Below, one piece after another: positions 15,786-25,886 of a DNA stretch of 64,000 bases. Both the position numbers and the translations under genes were made by a program. Positions within the stretch are counted from its first letter, which is position 1; every line of letters begins with the position of its first letter. Source of the stretch: JAGOTP01 sp964598725 (GTDB lineage Bacteria; Patescibacteriota; Patescibacteriia; 2-12-FULL-60-25); assembly GCA_964598725.1 (NCBI GenBank), contig CAZRCW010000002.1, forward strand, positions 124,001 to 188,000, in the 5' to 3' direction. The notes under the pieces are model-generated. The model made no database searches. It worked only from the letters and a program-made list of their open reading frames with translations, and was not told the origin of the DNA.

Positions 15786-18700
15786 TTAGGAACGTGGCAT
15801 ATCCCAATCGATCGTACTGTAGTCTCCACGACCACCGAAGTGAAGCCAAGAATTTCCGGTTGGAAGCGTTGGCCACAGGTTGGTTGGCAGGTTCGGCGTA
15901 GCAGAGATTTCACCTGGGATTGCCTGGCCGCCACACAAGTAGGCGCTCGCATCACGCTTCGGGGTAACCGCGCCTGTCGCAACGTCTTGCTGGTAGACCA
16001 ACCAATATTTACCGCTACAGGTTGTCGGTCCAGTTGTCGGAGGATCAATCTTGTAGATACGATCTTGAGTAACAACCCAGACATGACTCTTCTTGTCAGC
16101 GTAATAACGGTAGGAAGGCAGCACATCGTTCTGGGCGCTCGTTCCGACTTGATCGGTGATGAAGAAGTTGATTGTTCCCGTTCCACCATTTGGACGAATC
16201 TTGTAGCGCACTGCCTGCGGACCGGTATTTACTTCGTAACAGCTTCCAGTACCTTCCGTTGTCGGACAGAAGAGACGTGCATACGGAACACGTGTAATAT
16301 CCGGATCGCCTTGGAAGCCACGGTCGTTATTCTGCTCGTGGATATCACGCAGACAAACAGAGCCTGTATTTACTGGCCCCAGAAGTCCACACCCGGTGGC
16401 TCCTGCGACATAACTCCCCGATGGACCGTTCAAGTTATACGCGCGCTGTGGCGGCAAGATCAGGTGCGCGAGGAGATAGCGGCCATTCAACGAGCCGTTC
16501 CAGGTGTGGACCGCCATCGCTTCGCCGGCACCGACACGCGGAATGAGGTAGATGAAGCCATCATCGTTCTCGATCCCTTGGCTCAAGAAGCTTGGAACAC
16601 TGAACAAGTTCGACTCATAGGTCCAGTATCCTCCATTCAGACTCTCATCGTAGTCAGCCGTAGCCGGATTGTTACGAGCGAACTCTACGTACAGACGATA
16701 GCTGCCGCAGGCGTTGTTCCCATTCAGCGCATTGAAGGTGAAGCGGCCTTCGGCGTTGGTTGGTTGGCTGGTGATGCGGCGACCGTTCTGAGTGAGCGTG
16801 ACCGTGGCACCCGCAACCGGCTGGGTCGAGTAAACCGCATCATGCACGATACCGGTGATCGTCGCTGTACCGGTTTGCGTTGTACAGGAGGCACAGCCGT
16901 TGTATCCACAAGATCTTCCACACGAAATGATATCGCGGGCCGTTCCAGGAGCACAGCGAGCGGCAATATCCGTTGAAGCAACCTCGATCGTGGAAGCTGA
17001 GTTGTCTTTATCGGTACAGCGCGAACGCTCCGCGTAGTCGAAGCCCAAACCGGAACAGGTCAGACCCGTTGAACTCTGGATCCCGGCCGCCCGACCGAAG
17101 TCGGTGCTATCACATTGCTCTGAACCATCCAACTGACCATTGCCACAGTAGCCACCCGATGAGGCGGTCATCCGACACTGGTTGGTACAAGCAGCACAGG
17201 TCGAACCGTATTCGGCCCCGGTACAACCACGACCGTTGTCACGACCGTAGTCACATTCTTCTCCGCCCGGAATGTTCATGATGCCATCGCCACAGACGTT
17301 CGCGACACAGCGGTTGGTACAGGCATCGTTATCGTTACGATTTCCATCATCACATGTTTCACCTGCATCCAAGACACCGTCTCCACAGTAGTTGGCTGGG
17401 CGACACTGTGACCATGGCTTCCAGTGACATTGCTTGATTGACCCTTCTGATTCACCTGGAGCCAAACAGCTGCGGGTACGCTGAGTCGAGTACATGACAC
17501 AGCGGTAGGCAGCTCCACAGATCTGAGCGCCTTCGGCCGTCCCAGGACAGCTCTGCTGACCATCTGGACAGCTACATGGCATACGATCGTGACTCACGCC
17601 TGTGTCATCAACGATACCACCCGCACACAGACCCTGCTTGATATTGCTACATGTTTGATCAGCTACTACACGACCACACAAGTCGCTTCCGCTAATCGAG
17701 CCGTAGGCACAGTCTGAGCCACGATTGGCCGGATCACAGGCTTGACCAGTCTTCCCGGCGGAACAAACGTATCCCGTATAGGTCTGTGGGGCGTTTCCAT
17801 CACACTCTTCAACAGGTCCACCATCACCGATCGATTGCGTTTGAACAACGTTGTCGCCACAGTGAGGAGCGGTATCGCGACAATCCAAGGAACAGCTCTG
17901 GCTCAAACTGCACATAATTCCGGTTGAAGCACCTCCGACGTCACAGTAGTTACCGTTCGTCGCCCCGTTGTCACACGTTTCACCCGCGCTTAATTGACCG
18001 TCACCACAGATAGCGGCGAAGCCACTACACGTACGGTTACAGTGACCATACGTTCCGTTCAATGACCCATCATCACAGGATTCACCGGTTTCGATACGGT
18101 TATTGCCACATTGAATTTTGGATACACAGGTTGAGCCTGGAGCGTCTACGTACCCACTGCAATCGGACTGACACACCTGAGCACGACGACCAGCCGTAGC
18201 CACACCACCAATCGGACAGTCGTTATCTCTGGTTTGACCAGGTTCGCAAGTTTCACCTGTTCCGACGACACCATCGCCACAGATTCCACCTAGACCCATC
18301 GTTTGATTTCGACAGATTCCACCGAACTGGAGACGTCCCCCTTGTGACGTACAGACGCCGGTCGCGATGACCGTCGTTCTGTTCGCTGCCAGAACTCGAC
18401 AATCACCATCCGTAAGACAGACTCGACCATTACTTGCGCCCGTCGAGACACAACGACGCGTCTCGGGCAGGATCGATGGGCTATAGGCTTCAATAGGCTG
18501 ATATTCCAGTTCTGTTCCCAATTCGTAACGGCTACCGTTATCGATCGAGCGATACTGGTACAAACGCGAGACACTACGTGGATTGGTTGGCGACAGCACC
18601 GGACAGCGATAGGTGCTGCTAACGGCGCTCCAGCAGGTGCTCGGATCGAACCCTTCTACCGGCGCACATCGATCGGTTGCACTACCACAATCCGCGTCTT

Positions 18701-21700
18701 CCATACAGGCTGTCCCGGAGCCAACACATCTCCCACATGAAACGTGTACGTTGAGCGGATCTTCTGGCAACGCTTTTCCAACATCTGCCGCAAACACCGA
18801 TTGCCAGCTTGGCCAACGGCTTGTCACAAATGTCTGCAAGAAGGTACCCGAGCTTAGCACCGGATATTTCCCGGTACGCGTCTTGGTACTTTCAAGCTGT
18901 GACGACATGTATTGCAAGTCGGCCATGCGCTTCAAGTCACGCTGCAGTTTGTCTTTGGCGCTCGCACAGAAGCCACCGGCATCGTAGCGCACACATTCCC
19001 AATCAGCGGTACACGAGGTTGGATTGCTTGAGCCAGATGCGCGGTAGATCTCACCTGAGCTCGTACGACAGACGTTATCCGCGTTGAAGAGAACATTTGT
19101 GTTGAAGTTCAAGCTAGCCAGAATTTGGTCAAAGATTGTGCGTGTTTCTTGAGCCGCATTTGGATTGTGCGAGAAGACGTAGATATCGGTCGTGATGTTC
19201 CCCGCCAAGCTATCCACGTTCGATGCTGATACATACACCGTCGATCCGTCGCGGATCGCTTCATAGCCATCAACCGTGATCGATTGAGGCGTTCCTGCAA
19301 ATCCTTGAGACAAGTACCAATCCTTCGGCGACAAGTGGAGAGGGTTCGCCATCACACGCACACCGATCGCATCGCCACGGAACGAAGGTTGAGCGAACGA
19401 GAAGATGTACTGACGTTTCACCCCACGCGACGCATCGGACGGATCCGCCGACAAGCGGTTGACTGAGAGTTCCGGCAGGTCATCCGTTATCCCCGGCTGG
19501 TTCGCATCCAAACAGTAGTTGAAGGCGAAATGATACAGATCATCTTCGAAGCGTGGTGGCTGACCTGGCAAGGTTCCCGGCGGAACCCATGGGTTGTCAC
19601 ACAAGAGAACGGTCGAGAGCAACGCATTCTCAAGCGTACGACCAGCGGTTGAAGAAGCAGTGACCCGGTCGGCGGTGATGGTTACGCCGGTCGCGATGAG
19701 CGATGTTCCACGGATGTTTTGAGCGGTGGTCGTTGCGATATTCACCTGTGGCGTCGTCGTCGCTGTCTGGGTACGTAAGACGGCCGGACGTGAGCTGAGC
19801 CACGGACGCCACACCCAATCGTAGAAGTTACGGATCGGCGAGAGTGGTACGACTTCGGCGTTATTGTACGAAACGGCTCGACCAAAGTACTGGTGCGCTT
19901 CGTTCGATTTGTAGAAGACGGTCGGATGAGCAGCAAACGTATCCGTCAGACGCAATTCATCGATCGTACAGATGCGCTCACCAGTCGTGAAGCGCCAGGA
20001 AATATTGCCATCTGTGTAGACACCGTTACGTCCACGAATACCGCGTCGCGTTGAGGAAGTCGTTGCTTGCGCGATCGCTGGATCACCCAATAAGGTCACT
20101 TGATACTGCGTATTCGCTTGCAATGGAGCGTCCAAGAGGAAGGCGGCCGTCGTCTTACGGTCACGATCGTTGGTTTCAAAGACGACCGTGCCAGGCGCTG
20201 TACCGGTACACCATGGGCTATTCTCAGCCGCGATGGCCGGCGAGAACCAAAGCTTGAGACGAGCGATAAATGAGCTGAACGGTTTTGACCAATTGAAAGC
20301 CGTTGGAACCGCTCGATCCAGACGCGTGGTACCGGTTGGACAGTCTGCCCCGGCCGCTTGAGTCGCCACCAGGAAGTTGCCGCGAATCGTTCCTTCATCC
20401 ATCAATTGATTGAAGGTAGCTGTCACTAAGACGTTACGACAGACCCCTCCCGAACCTTCACGTGGATAGACATCCGCCCGTGGACGAACCGCACAGCAAC
20501 CTGCCCCGGTGAGACCCGTAGCTGTGGTACGACAATCGGCTTCACGTGAGTAGTTACACTGGACTCCGTAAATAGCATTCCCCGTCTTTGTTTGATACGT
20601 CGCGGAGATCGTTGAGATCATGCGGCTCTGATTGTCTCGGATTTCCGTCGCATTCGGTTCACGCAAACCGACGATCTCAAACAACTGGCGGTTCGTGATC
20701 TCAAAACGGCTTGGATCACCTGTTTCCACAGCTTGGCTATCAACCGGTGGCGCGTCACATTGTTCACCCACTCCAACTGAACGATCACCACACAGCGATG
20801 CGGCCGGGTAGTTTGGACTTGAACCTAAGAGCAAACAGCGATTCGAACAACCTGCGCCCCCGTCACAATCTTCACCTGCTTCGATAACGTTGTTTCCACA
20901 GCAACCGGCATCACTGGCACGAGCACAGCGATTGCTCCCCAAGTTCAAACAGGTCTGCGGATCACACTTGTTCGTGAACGAAGCAGTCGCCGAACAGCCA
21001 CGAGGACCACAGTAGTTTGAGCTGAAGTTACCCGCCGTCTGAACCTCACATGATTCACCGGCTTCAATGCGACCGTTCCCACACAGGCGACGCTGCTCGG
21101 CTGAGGAACCGCGATGCAGACAAGTAGTCGTACAACCACTGCCCAAACCAGAACGGTAATCGCACGTTTCGCCATCCGAGACATCACCGTTTCCACAGGT
21201 TGAGCCACCACGATTGGCGCCCAAGGCCTGACAACGGTCGCTACAACCACGGCGCTCAATTACCTGACAGGTTCCGCCGGTTCCACAGGAGGTCGGCGTA
21301 GCCGTACAGTCACGACCCGGGGTCGGGCCACCGACACACGCACGACCGGTATCACACTGCTCGCCTTCTTGGAGCGTACCGTTGCCACACGTACCAGGAG
21401 ACAGATCCGTCACGCGCCGTACCGGATTCGAAAGACAGCTGCTTGAACAGCTCCCACCGGTTCCGTTACCTGTGCCTAAGTCACATTCTTCTGAGTCTTG
21501 AGAGCCCTCTGGCAAGATGACACAGCTTCGACCGAAGTTTGTAACACAGGTCGTACTTCCAACCACACACGGCAATGCTGAACTTGGCTGGTGACAGAAA
21601 TTTGTGTCGGTCGTTTCAATAACGCTGTTACCACAGGTAGCACTGCGTCCATAGACCCCGTTCGAGCCAGCGTTCAAACATTGGTTCGTACAAGAATTCG

Positions 21701-24700
21701 GCAAGCGATCAGCCAACGAGATACTTTCACGCGCGGCGTTGATACTCACGAAGTCGGCCACTTGCTTATCAGAAGAATCCCAGTCCGTGCTCCGCTCAGT
21801 AATCAACATCTGCCCATCACGGCTACAGCTATCCGGAGCGCTGACCGGGCTTGAGTAGAACAACTGACGCAAGCCGAACGCAACCTCATACTTTTGGCCT
21901 GGAGAGACATCTACTTTGGCAACTGCGCAGTAAGCATTTGGCCCGGTTTTTACACGGAACTTCCAAGTGAAACCGAGTGGATCGGAATCGTTCAGATCGG
22001 TCAGCGGCAAGTTACCGGAAGACGTCGCCGAACGAACACCTTCAAGACCACCGATAACGGTAGCTGTGTAGTACTTTCCTGGCTCAAGTTGATTCACGCG
22101 GATCTGCGCACCGGTCCGTGGATCCGCCTGTAGGACCGATGGTTCAAGCTTCAGCATCGTATCCGTCGCAAAACTCCCCGGCGGCGTAATCAAGTCGATA
22201 ATTGACTGAGAAAGATCGAGTGTCCGATCGGTTTCACGACATGATTCGTTGGTACAACGCTTGATCTCAATGTTAGCCACTCGACGACCACCCACCATCC
22301 GGAAAAGACTGTTCTGATTCATCGGCACATTGAAACGTGCCCAGACGGCAGCGTTTACACACGCGTCATCACAGTTCGGCGCGTACGAGATGACACGTGG
22401 TGGGGTCACGCGGATGTTCAACGTACCCGTTCCACGGACCGGTACCGGAGGAGCTGGGCGCACCAAACTCACGTTGACTAAGACTGGATCAGCTTCCGTT
22501 GGGGCACGACCAACTACCGTCTTGATATCGGTACGTGTCGGATCAAGCGGCGCACCAGACAAGTCTCGAGTAGATGGCTCGATCGACGCGCGGCCTGGAG
22601 CTCCAGCCAACGACCAGTCCCAACCAAGGGTAGCCCCGTTGATCTGGACACAGATATCCTCGGAAGAACGTGCGCTCAGCGTATAGTCCTCTTTGCGCTC
22701 GCCAATCGCTTGCATCGTCCAGTCAGAAGGAACGACCGACACCGAGCCTGCAGTACACAAACGTGACGCTTCACGTGTCTGGAAACGGTAGGCATAGGCA
22801 TTCCCACGACCGAAGTCGGCCGCATTCTCCTGCATCGCTAAGCTTCCGGCGGCGCTCGTCGAACGAATGCCGGTCGTTAAAATGATCTGGTAGGTGCTGC
22901 TTGGAGCCCAGGTGTTGCCGGTTGGCGTGAAGACCAAATGATCTTGAGTGACACCCGTTACAAAACCAATCGTTCCAGGCACCACTTCTGGTGTACCCGT
23001 CGCACATGGATCACCGGTCGTACCCGTACAGCGACGAACAATGACCGTACCCAAGTTGATCGTCGATCGTTCGATATGAGTTGTGAAACGCACAACTGCC
23101 TGCGCGTTGATACAGATCGAACTTCCACGTGGACTTGGGGAAGGTGGTTCTTGGTTATTACATTCTTCAACAACCCGTGGATATTGTACGATTGGTCCGG
23201 TCGAAGTTCTCCATGCGAAGGTGCTAGTTGCAACACTCACCGCCTGACAGACGCCGCCAACCGCACAACTTCCATCCGGACAACAGGCACCGGATGTTCC
23301 ACACACCCCTGGAGTCGTGAGACAGCTCGCTACTGAGAAAAACGCGTCATTTGAAAGCTGTCCGTTGACCGAGACGCGTACCATCCCTGTCGATGCGCCG
23401 GCTGGAACACGCGTACGGATCTCTCCATCGCGCCAGCTCGCCGAAGATAAGAACGCGTTCGGACGGGTTGTCGTCGATCCGGCGAACGTCACCGAACCAA
23501 CACTCGAACCGAAATGCTCACCCAAAATCGTGACACCCGTTCCAACTGGACCGGCTGTTGGTTGGATGGAACAGATCCCCGGACCTGGAGAACCAGCGAA
23601 GACGGTAAAGCCTACTCGGTTGCTTGCCGTTAAGCTGTCACGCTGTAAATAAATCTCGTACCGGCCAGCTGCCACCGCCTGCTCTTCGTTCAATCCTCCG
23701 CGTAATACGCGTGGAACTTTCACCATGACGGCCGTATCGCGCCAAAAACCTGTTCCACATTGTGCCGGGAAGTTGGTATCAGCTTCTCCGACAGCGTTTG
23801 TAACAGGATTGCGGAAAAAGACACGACCCGCCCCACCGAAGTTGCGACCGAGGAGAGTAACGTACGAGCCGACCGTTCCCGTCGCTGGACGCAATGCATC
23901 AATCACCGGTAGTGCCGTCAAAATTCGATCATTGAATTGAAACGTGACCGGATTAGACTCAAGCTCGCCGATACGTGCACGTACGGCGTAACCTCCAGCT
24001 GGAACAAGCGGTGCGGCCAAATCAACCCCCGTTGGACGCCAGGCTGAGATCGGGGCTACATAATCGTTGAAATAGATCTGACCCGCCGTCGAACCAAGAT
24101 TCGTTCCCGCAACCGCCAGACGCGTACGATCACCGACATTCAATGCTCCTGGACGAATCGCGCACAAACCCGGACGGGCGACACCGTTAACTTGGAAATC
24201 GGTAAGCCGTGGTCCACGATCATCGTTCGTCGCATCCGATAAACGATTGCTCGCGTTCGTCACCTGAATCAACGAGCTGGTCGTTGCACCGGCTGGTACA
24301 GCGACCACGATTTGCGTTGGAGACCAGAATGAAGACTGGGCTGTACAGGCGGCTGGAGCCGTCGCTGGACGACCAGCAAACAACACCTGACCGGTTGATG
24401 AACCGAAGTTCACACCGGTGATAGTGACATACGTCCCTGGACGACCATCGACTGGGCTGAAAGAACCGATGACTGGCTGATCCACACACCGGCCAGCTGT
24501 ACAGATCGAGCTCGCACATTCATAGGCACGCGTACATGCTGCCCCTGCACACAAGCCACCGCCTGGACCACCACAGTCAACGCCGGTCTCTCCATACCGT
24601 CCACCACGAGGCGACGTACCGGAACCAGAGCCCGATCCAGAAGCAGAACTGCTTCCAGATCCGCTTGAACCTCCATTCGCCCCACTCCCGCTTCCGGATC

Positions 24701-25886
24701 CTGATCCGGTCCCACCGCTTAGATCTTCGGTTCCTGGGCCATCCTGAACACCGTTGAAGTAATTACGTGGACGAATGACGACGGTAATTGGCGTCGTAGT
24801 GACACTATTCGAATCGATATCCCATACGTGAGCCTCGATCCGATGCGTACCTGTCGCGACCCCACGCGTATCCCAAAGCACCGTTGCGTCGTACGCAGTC
24901 GGCGTCGTTGTTGCTGTCGTCGAATCGCGTCCAATCGTCTTCCCATCGACGATTACGTCTGTGAGCGAGATCCCGCCTTCATCCGAAGAACGAACGGTTA
25001 CGCGAACCGTATCGCCCTGTGGAATCCCCTGACCATCGATTGGGGTCGTGATCGTTGAATTCGGTGCGTTCACATCGACCAAGCTCCCTGTCTTGAAGCG
25101 TGTTTCACAGGCAGGAACCGCGGCTCCACACGCAATTGTCAAACCAGAACGCGAGCGAAGCGTCCGGGTGACGCGCGCGATATATTCGGTGTCACTGTCA
25201 AAACACTTACGAGCACCATTTGGCGTTGGACATGCCTGACTTGGCACGAAGGTTACCAACCCCTCATTCACCGTCATTGCACCGGCCACTGGCTGACCAT
25301 CCGAAGCACGCACAACCTGAATTGAGCTCGAAACCGTCGTCGCCGAGACTTCGCGACTAAACAAGAAACGAACCTCGACGTTCCGGATCCGGACCGTTCC
25401 AGCGGGCGTAATCGATTTCACCTGGAAGCCAAGTGAGCCACCGGCTGCACCAAGCTCTGATCCTGTTCCAGAATCACTGGATACCGCCGTTCCTCCATCG
25501 CCCTGTACGGCTCCCATGAACTTCTTCAAGAGGAACGTCACGATTCCCCATGAACAAGCGATGATAATCAAGCCAATGATCGCGTTGCGTAATGTTTTCT
25601 GAGCTTTTTCGACTTTTTCCGCATCTCCACCGGCCGTCAACCAACGGAAACCAGCGTAAATAACGATACAGACCAGGACGATCCCTAAGAATCCCAGGAA
25701 GATATTGATGATACGCGTCGCGATCACCCGCGGATCCGCAGAACCTAAGTTCGCCGTCTCACCGACTTGGGCGACACTGACTTCGGCTTCGGTCTGGGCA
25801 TGTACGGGTTGCACATGCGACAGCAGGAGCCCACCACCTAAGGTAAGGGCGATCCCAAGAAGCGAGAGGAGGCGGCGAAGGTTCAT
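15786..25886 (-). CDS. Giant surface protein: VirB2-like N-terminus, IPT/TIG and Cys-rich repeats
   Basis: About 3366 residues, starting at MNLRRLLSLLG (ATG 25886), which overlaps the previous stop as ATGA. The order is: signal peptide (to about 31, ending VHAQ); two hydrophobic helices near 58-80 and 101-122 separated by GGDAEKVEKAQKTLRNAI, the layout of TrbC/VirB2 pilin-like proteins; Ig-like Big_5 domains; a Gly/Ser linker (about 389-425); four IPT/TIG domains (about 468-855); further Big_5-like parts; and two blocks of cysteine repeats of the CGNGxxxxGExCD type (about 1415-1710 and 2530-2915). A carboxypeptidase-regulatory-like fold follows near 3000-3066, and then a C-terminal globular region. 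Such repeats occur in myxobacterial surface proteins. The likely role is a long adhesin or stalk. No frameshift or internal stop is seen. Confidence 0.85.
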   Translation of the reverse strand: MNLRRLLSLLGIALTLGGGLLLSHVQPVHAQTEAEVSVAQVGETANLGSADPRVIATRIINIFLGFLGIVLVCIVIYAGFRWLTAGGDAEKVEKAQKTLRNAIIGLIIIACSWGIVTFLLKKFMGAVQGDGGTAVSSDSGTGSELGAAGGSLGFQVKSITPAGTVRIRNVEVRFLFSREVSATTVSSSIQVVRASDGQPVAGAMTVNEGLVTFVPSQACPTPNGARKCFDSDTEYIARVTRTLRSRSGLTIACGAAVPACETRFKTGSLVDVNAPNSTITTPIDGQGIPQGDTVRVTVRSSDEGGISLTDVIVDGKTIGRDSTTATTTPTAYDATVLWDTRGVATGTHRIEAHVWDIDSNSVTTTPITVVIRPRNYFNGVQDGPGTEDLSGGTGSGSGSGSGANGGSSGSGSSSASGSGSGSGTSPRGGRYGETGVDCGGPGGGLCAGAACTRAYECASSICTAGRCVDQPVIGSFSPVDGRPGTYVTITGVNFGSSTGQVLFAGRPATAPAACTAQSSFWSPTQIVVAVPAGATTSSLIQVTNASNRLSDATNDDRGPRLTDFQVNGVARPGLCAIRPGALNVGDRTRLAVAGTNLGSTAGQIYFNDYVAPISAWRPTGVDLAAPLVPAGGYAVRARIGELESNPVTFQFNDRILTALPVIDALRPATGTVGSYVTLLGRNFGGAGRVFFRNPVTNAVGEADTNFPAQCGTGFWRDTAVMVKVPRVLRGGLNEEQAVAAGRYEIYLQRDSLTASNRVGFTVFAGSPGPGICSIQPTAGPVGTGVTILGEHFGSSVGSVTFAGSTTTRPNAFLSSASWRDGEIRTRVPAGASTGMVRVSVNGQLSNDAFFSVASCLTTPGVCGTSGACCPDGSCAVGGVCQAVSVATSTFAWRTSTGPIVQYPRVVEECNNQEPPSPSPRGSSICINAQAVVRFTTHIERSTINLGTVIVRRCTGTTGDPCATGTPEVVPGTIGFVTGVTQDHLVFTPTGNTWAPSSTYQIILTTGIRSTSAAGSLAMQENAADFGRGNAYAYRFQTREASRLCTAGSVSVVPSDWTMQAIGERKEDYTLSARSSEDICVQINGATLGWDWSLAGAPGRASIEPSTRDLSGAPLDPTRTDIKTVVGRAPTEADPVLVNVSLVRPAPPVPVRGTGTLNIRVTPPRVISYAPNCDDACVNAAVWARFNVPMNQNSLFRMVGGRRVANIEIKRCTNESCRETDRTLDLSQSIIDLITPPGSFATDTMLKLEPSVLQADPRTGAQIRVNQLEPGKYYTATVIGGLEGVRSATSSGNLPLTDLNDSDPLGFTWKFRVKTGPNAYCAVAKVDVSPGQKYEVAFGLRQLFYSSPVSAPDSCSRDGQMLITERSTDWDSSDKQVADFVSINAARESISLADRLPNSCTNQCLNAGSNGVYGRSATCGNSVIETTDTNFCHQPSSALPCVVGSTTCVTNFGRSCVILPEGSQDSEECDLGTGNGTGGSCSSSCLSNPVRRVTDLSPGTCGNGTLQEGEQCDTGRACVGGPTPGRDCTATPTSCGTGGTCQVIERRGCSDRCQALGANRGGSTCGNGDVSDGETCDYRSGLGSGCTTTCLHRGSSAEQRRLCGNGRIEAGESCEVQTAGNFSSNYCGPRGCSATASFTNKCDPQTCLNLGSNRCARASDAGCCGNNVIEAGEDCDGGAGCSNRCLLLGSSPNYPAASLCGDRSVGVGEQCDAPPVDSQAVETGDPSRFEITNRQLFEIVGLREPNATEIRDNQSRMISTISATYQTKTGNAIYGVQCNYSREADCRTTATGLTGAGCCAVRPRADVYPREGSGGVCRNVLVTATFNQLMDEGTIRGNFLVATQAAGADCPTGTTRLDRAVPTAFNWSKPFSSFIARLKLWFSPAIAAENSPWCTGTAPGTVVFETNDRDRKTTAAFLLDAPLQANTQYQVTLLGDPAIAQATTSSTRRGIRGRNGVYTDGNISWRFTTGERICTIDELRLTDTFAAHPTVFYKSNEAHQYFGRAVSYNNAEVVPLSPIRNFYDWVWRPWLSSRPAVLRTQTATTTPQVNIATTTAQNIRGTSLIATGVTITADRVTASSTAGRTLENALLSTVLLCDNPWVPPGTLPGQPPRFEDDLYHFAFNYCLDANQPGITDDLPELSVNRLSADPSDASRGVKRQYIFSFAQPSFRGDAIGVRVMANPLHLSPKDWYLSQGFAGTPQSITVDGYEAIRDGSTVYVSASNVDSLAGNITTDIYVFSHNPNAAQETRTIFDQILASLNFNTNVLFNADNVCRTSSGEIYRASGSSNPTSCTADWECVRYDAGGFCASAKDKLQRDLKRMADLQYMSSQLESTKTRTGKYPVLSSGTFLQTFVTSRWPSWQSVFAADVGKALPEDPLNVHVSCGRCVGSGTACMEDADCGSATDRCAPVEGFDPSTCWSAVSSTYRCPVLSPTNPRSVSRLYQYRSIDNGSRYELGTELEYQPIEAYSPSILPETRRCVSTGASNGRVCLTDGDCRVLAANRTTVIATGVCTSQGGRLQFGGICRNQTMGLGGICGDGVVGTGETCEPGQTRDNDCPIGGVATAGRRAQVCQSDCSGYVDAPGSTCVSKIQCGNNRIETGESCDDGSLNGTYGHCNRTCSGFAAICGDGQLSAGETCDNGATNGNYCDVGGASTGIMCSLSQSCSLDCRDTAPHCGDNVVQTQSIGDGGPVEECDGNAPQTYTGYVCSAGKTGQACDPANRGSDCAYGSISGSDLCGRVVADQTCSNIKQGLCAGGIVDDTGVSHDRMPCSCPDGQQSCPGTAEGAQICGAAYRCVMYSTQRTRSCLAPGESEGSIKQCHWKPWSQCRPANYCGDGVLDAGETCDDGNRNDNDACTNRCVANVCGDGIMNIPGGEECDYGRDNGRGCTGAEYGSTCAACTNQCRMTASSGGYCGNGQLDGSEQCDSTDFGRAAGIQSSTGLTCSGLGFDYAERSRCTDKDNSASTIEVASTDIAARCAPGTARDIISCGRSCGYNGCASCTTQTGTATITGIVHDAVYSTQPVAGATVTLTQNGRRITSQPTNAEGRFTFNALNGNNACGSYRLYVEFARNNPATADYDESLNGGYWTYESNLFSVPSFLSQGIENDDGFIYLIPRVGAGEAMAVHTWNGSLNGRYLLAHLILPPQRAYNLNGPSGSYVAGATGCGLLGPVNTGSVCLRDIHEQNNDRGFQGDPDITRVPYARLFCPTTEGTGSCYEVNTGPQAVRYKIRPNGGTGTINFFITDQVGTSAQNDVLPSYRYYADKKSHVWVVTQDRIYKIDPPTTGPTTCSGKYWLVYQQDVATGAVTPKRDASAYLCGGQAIPGEISATPNLPTNLWPTLPTGNSWLHFGGRGDYSTIDWDMPRS

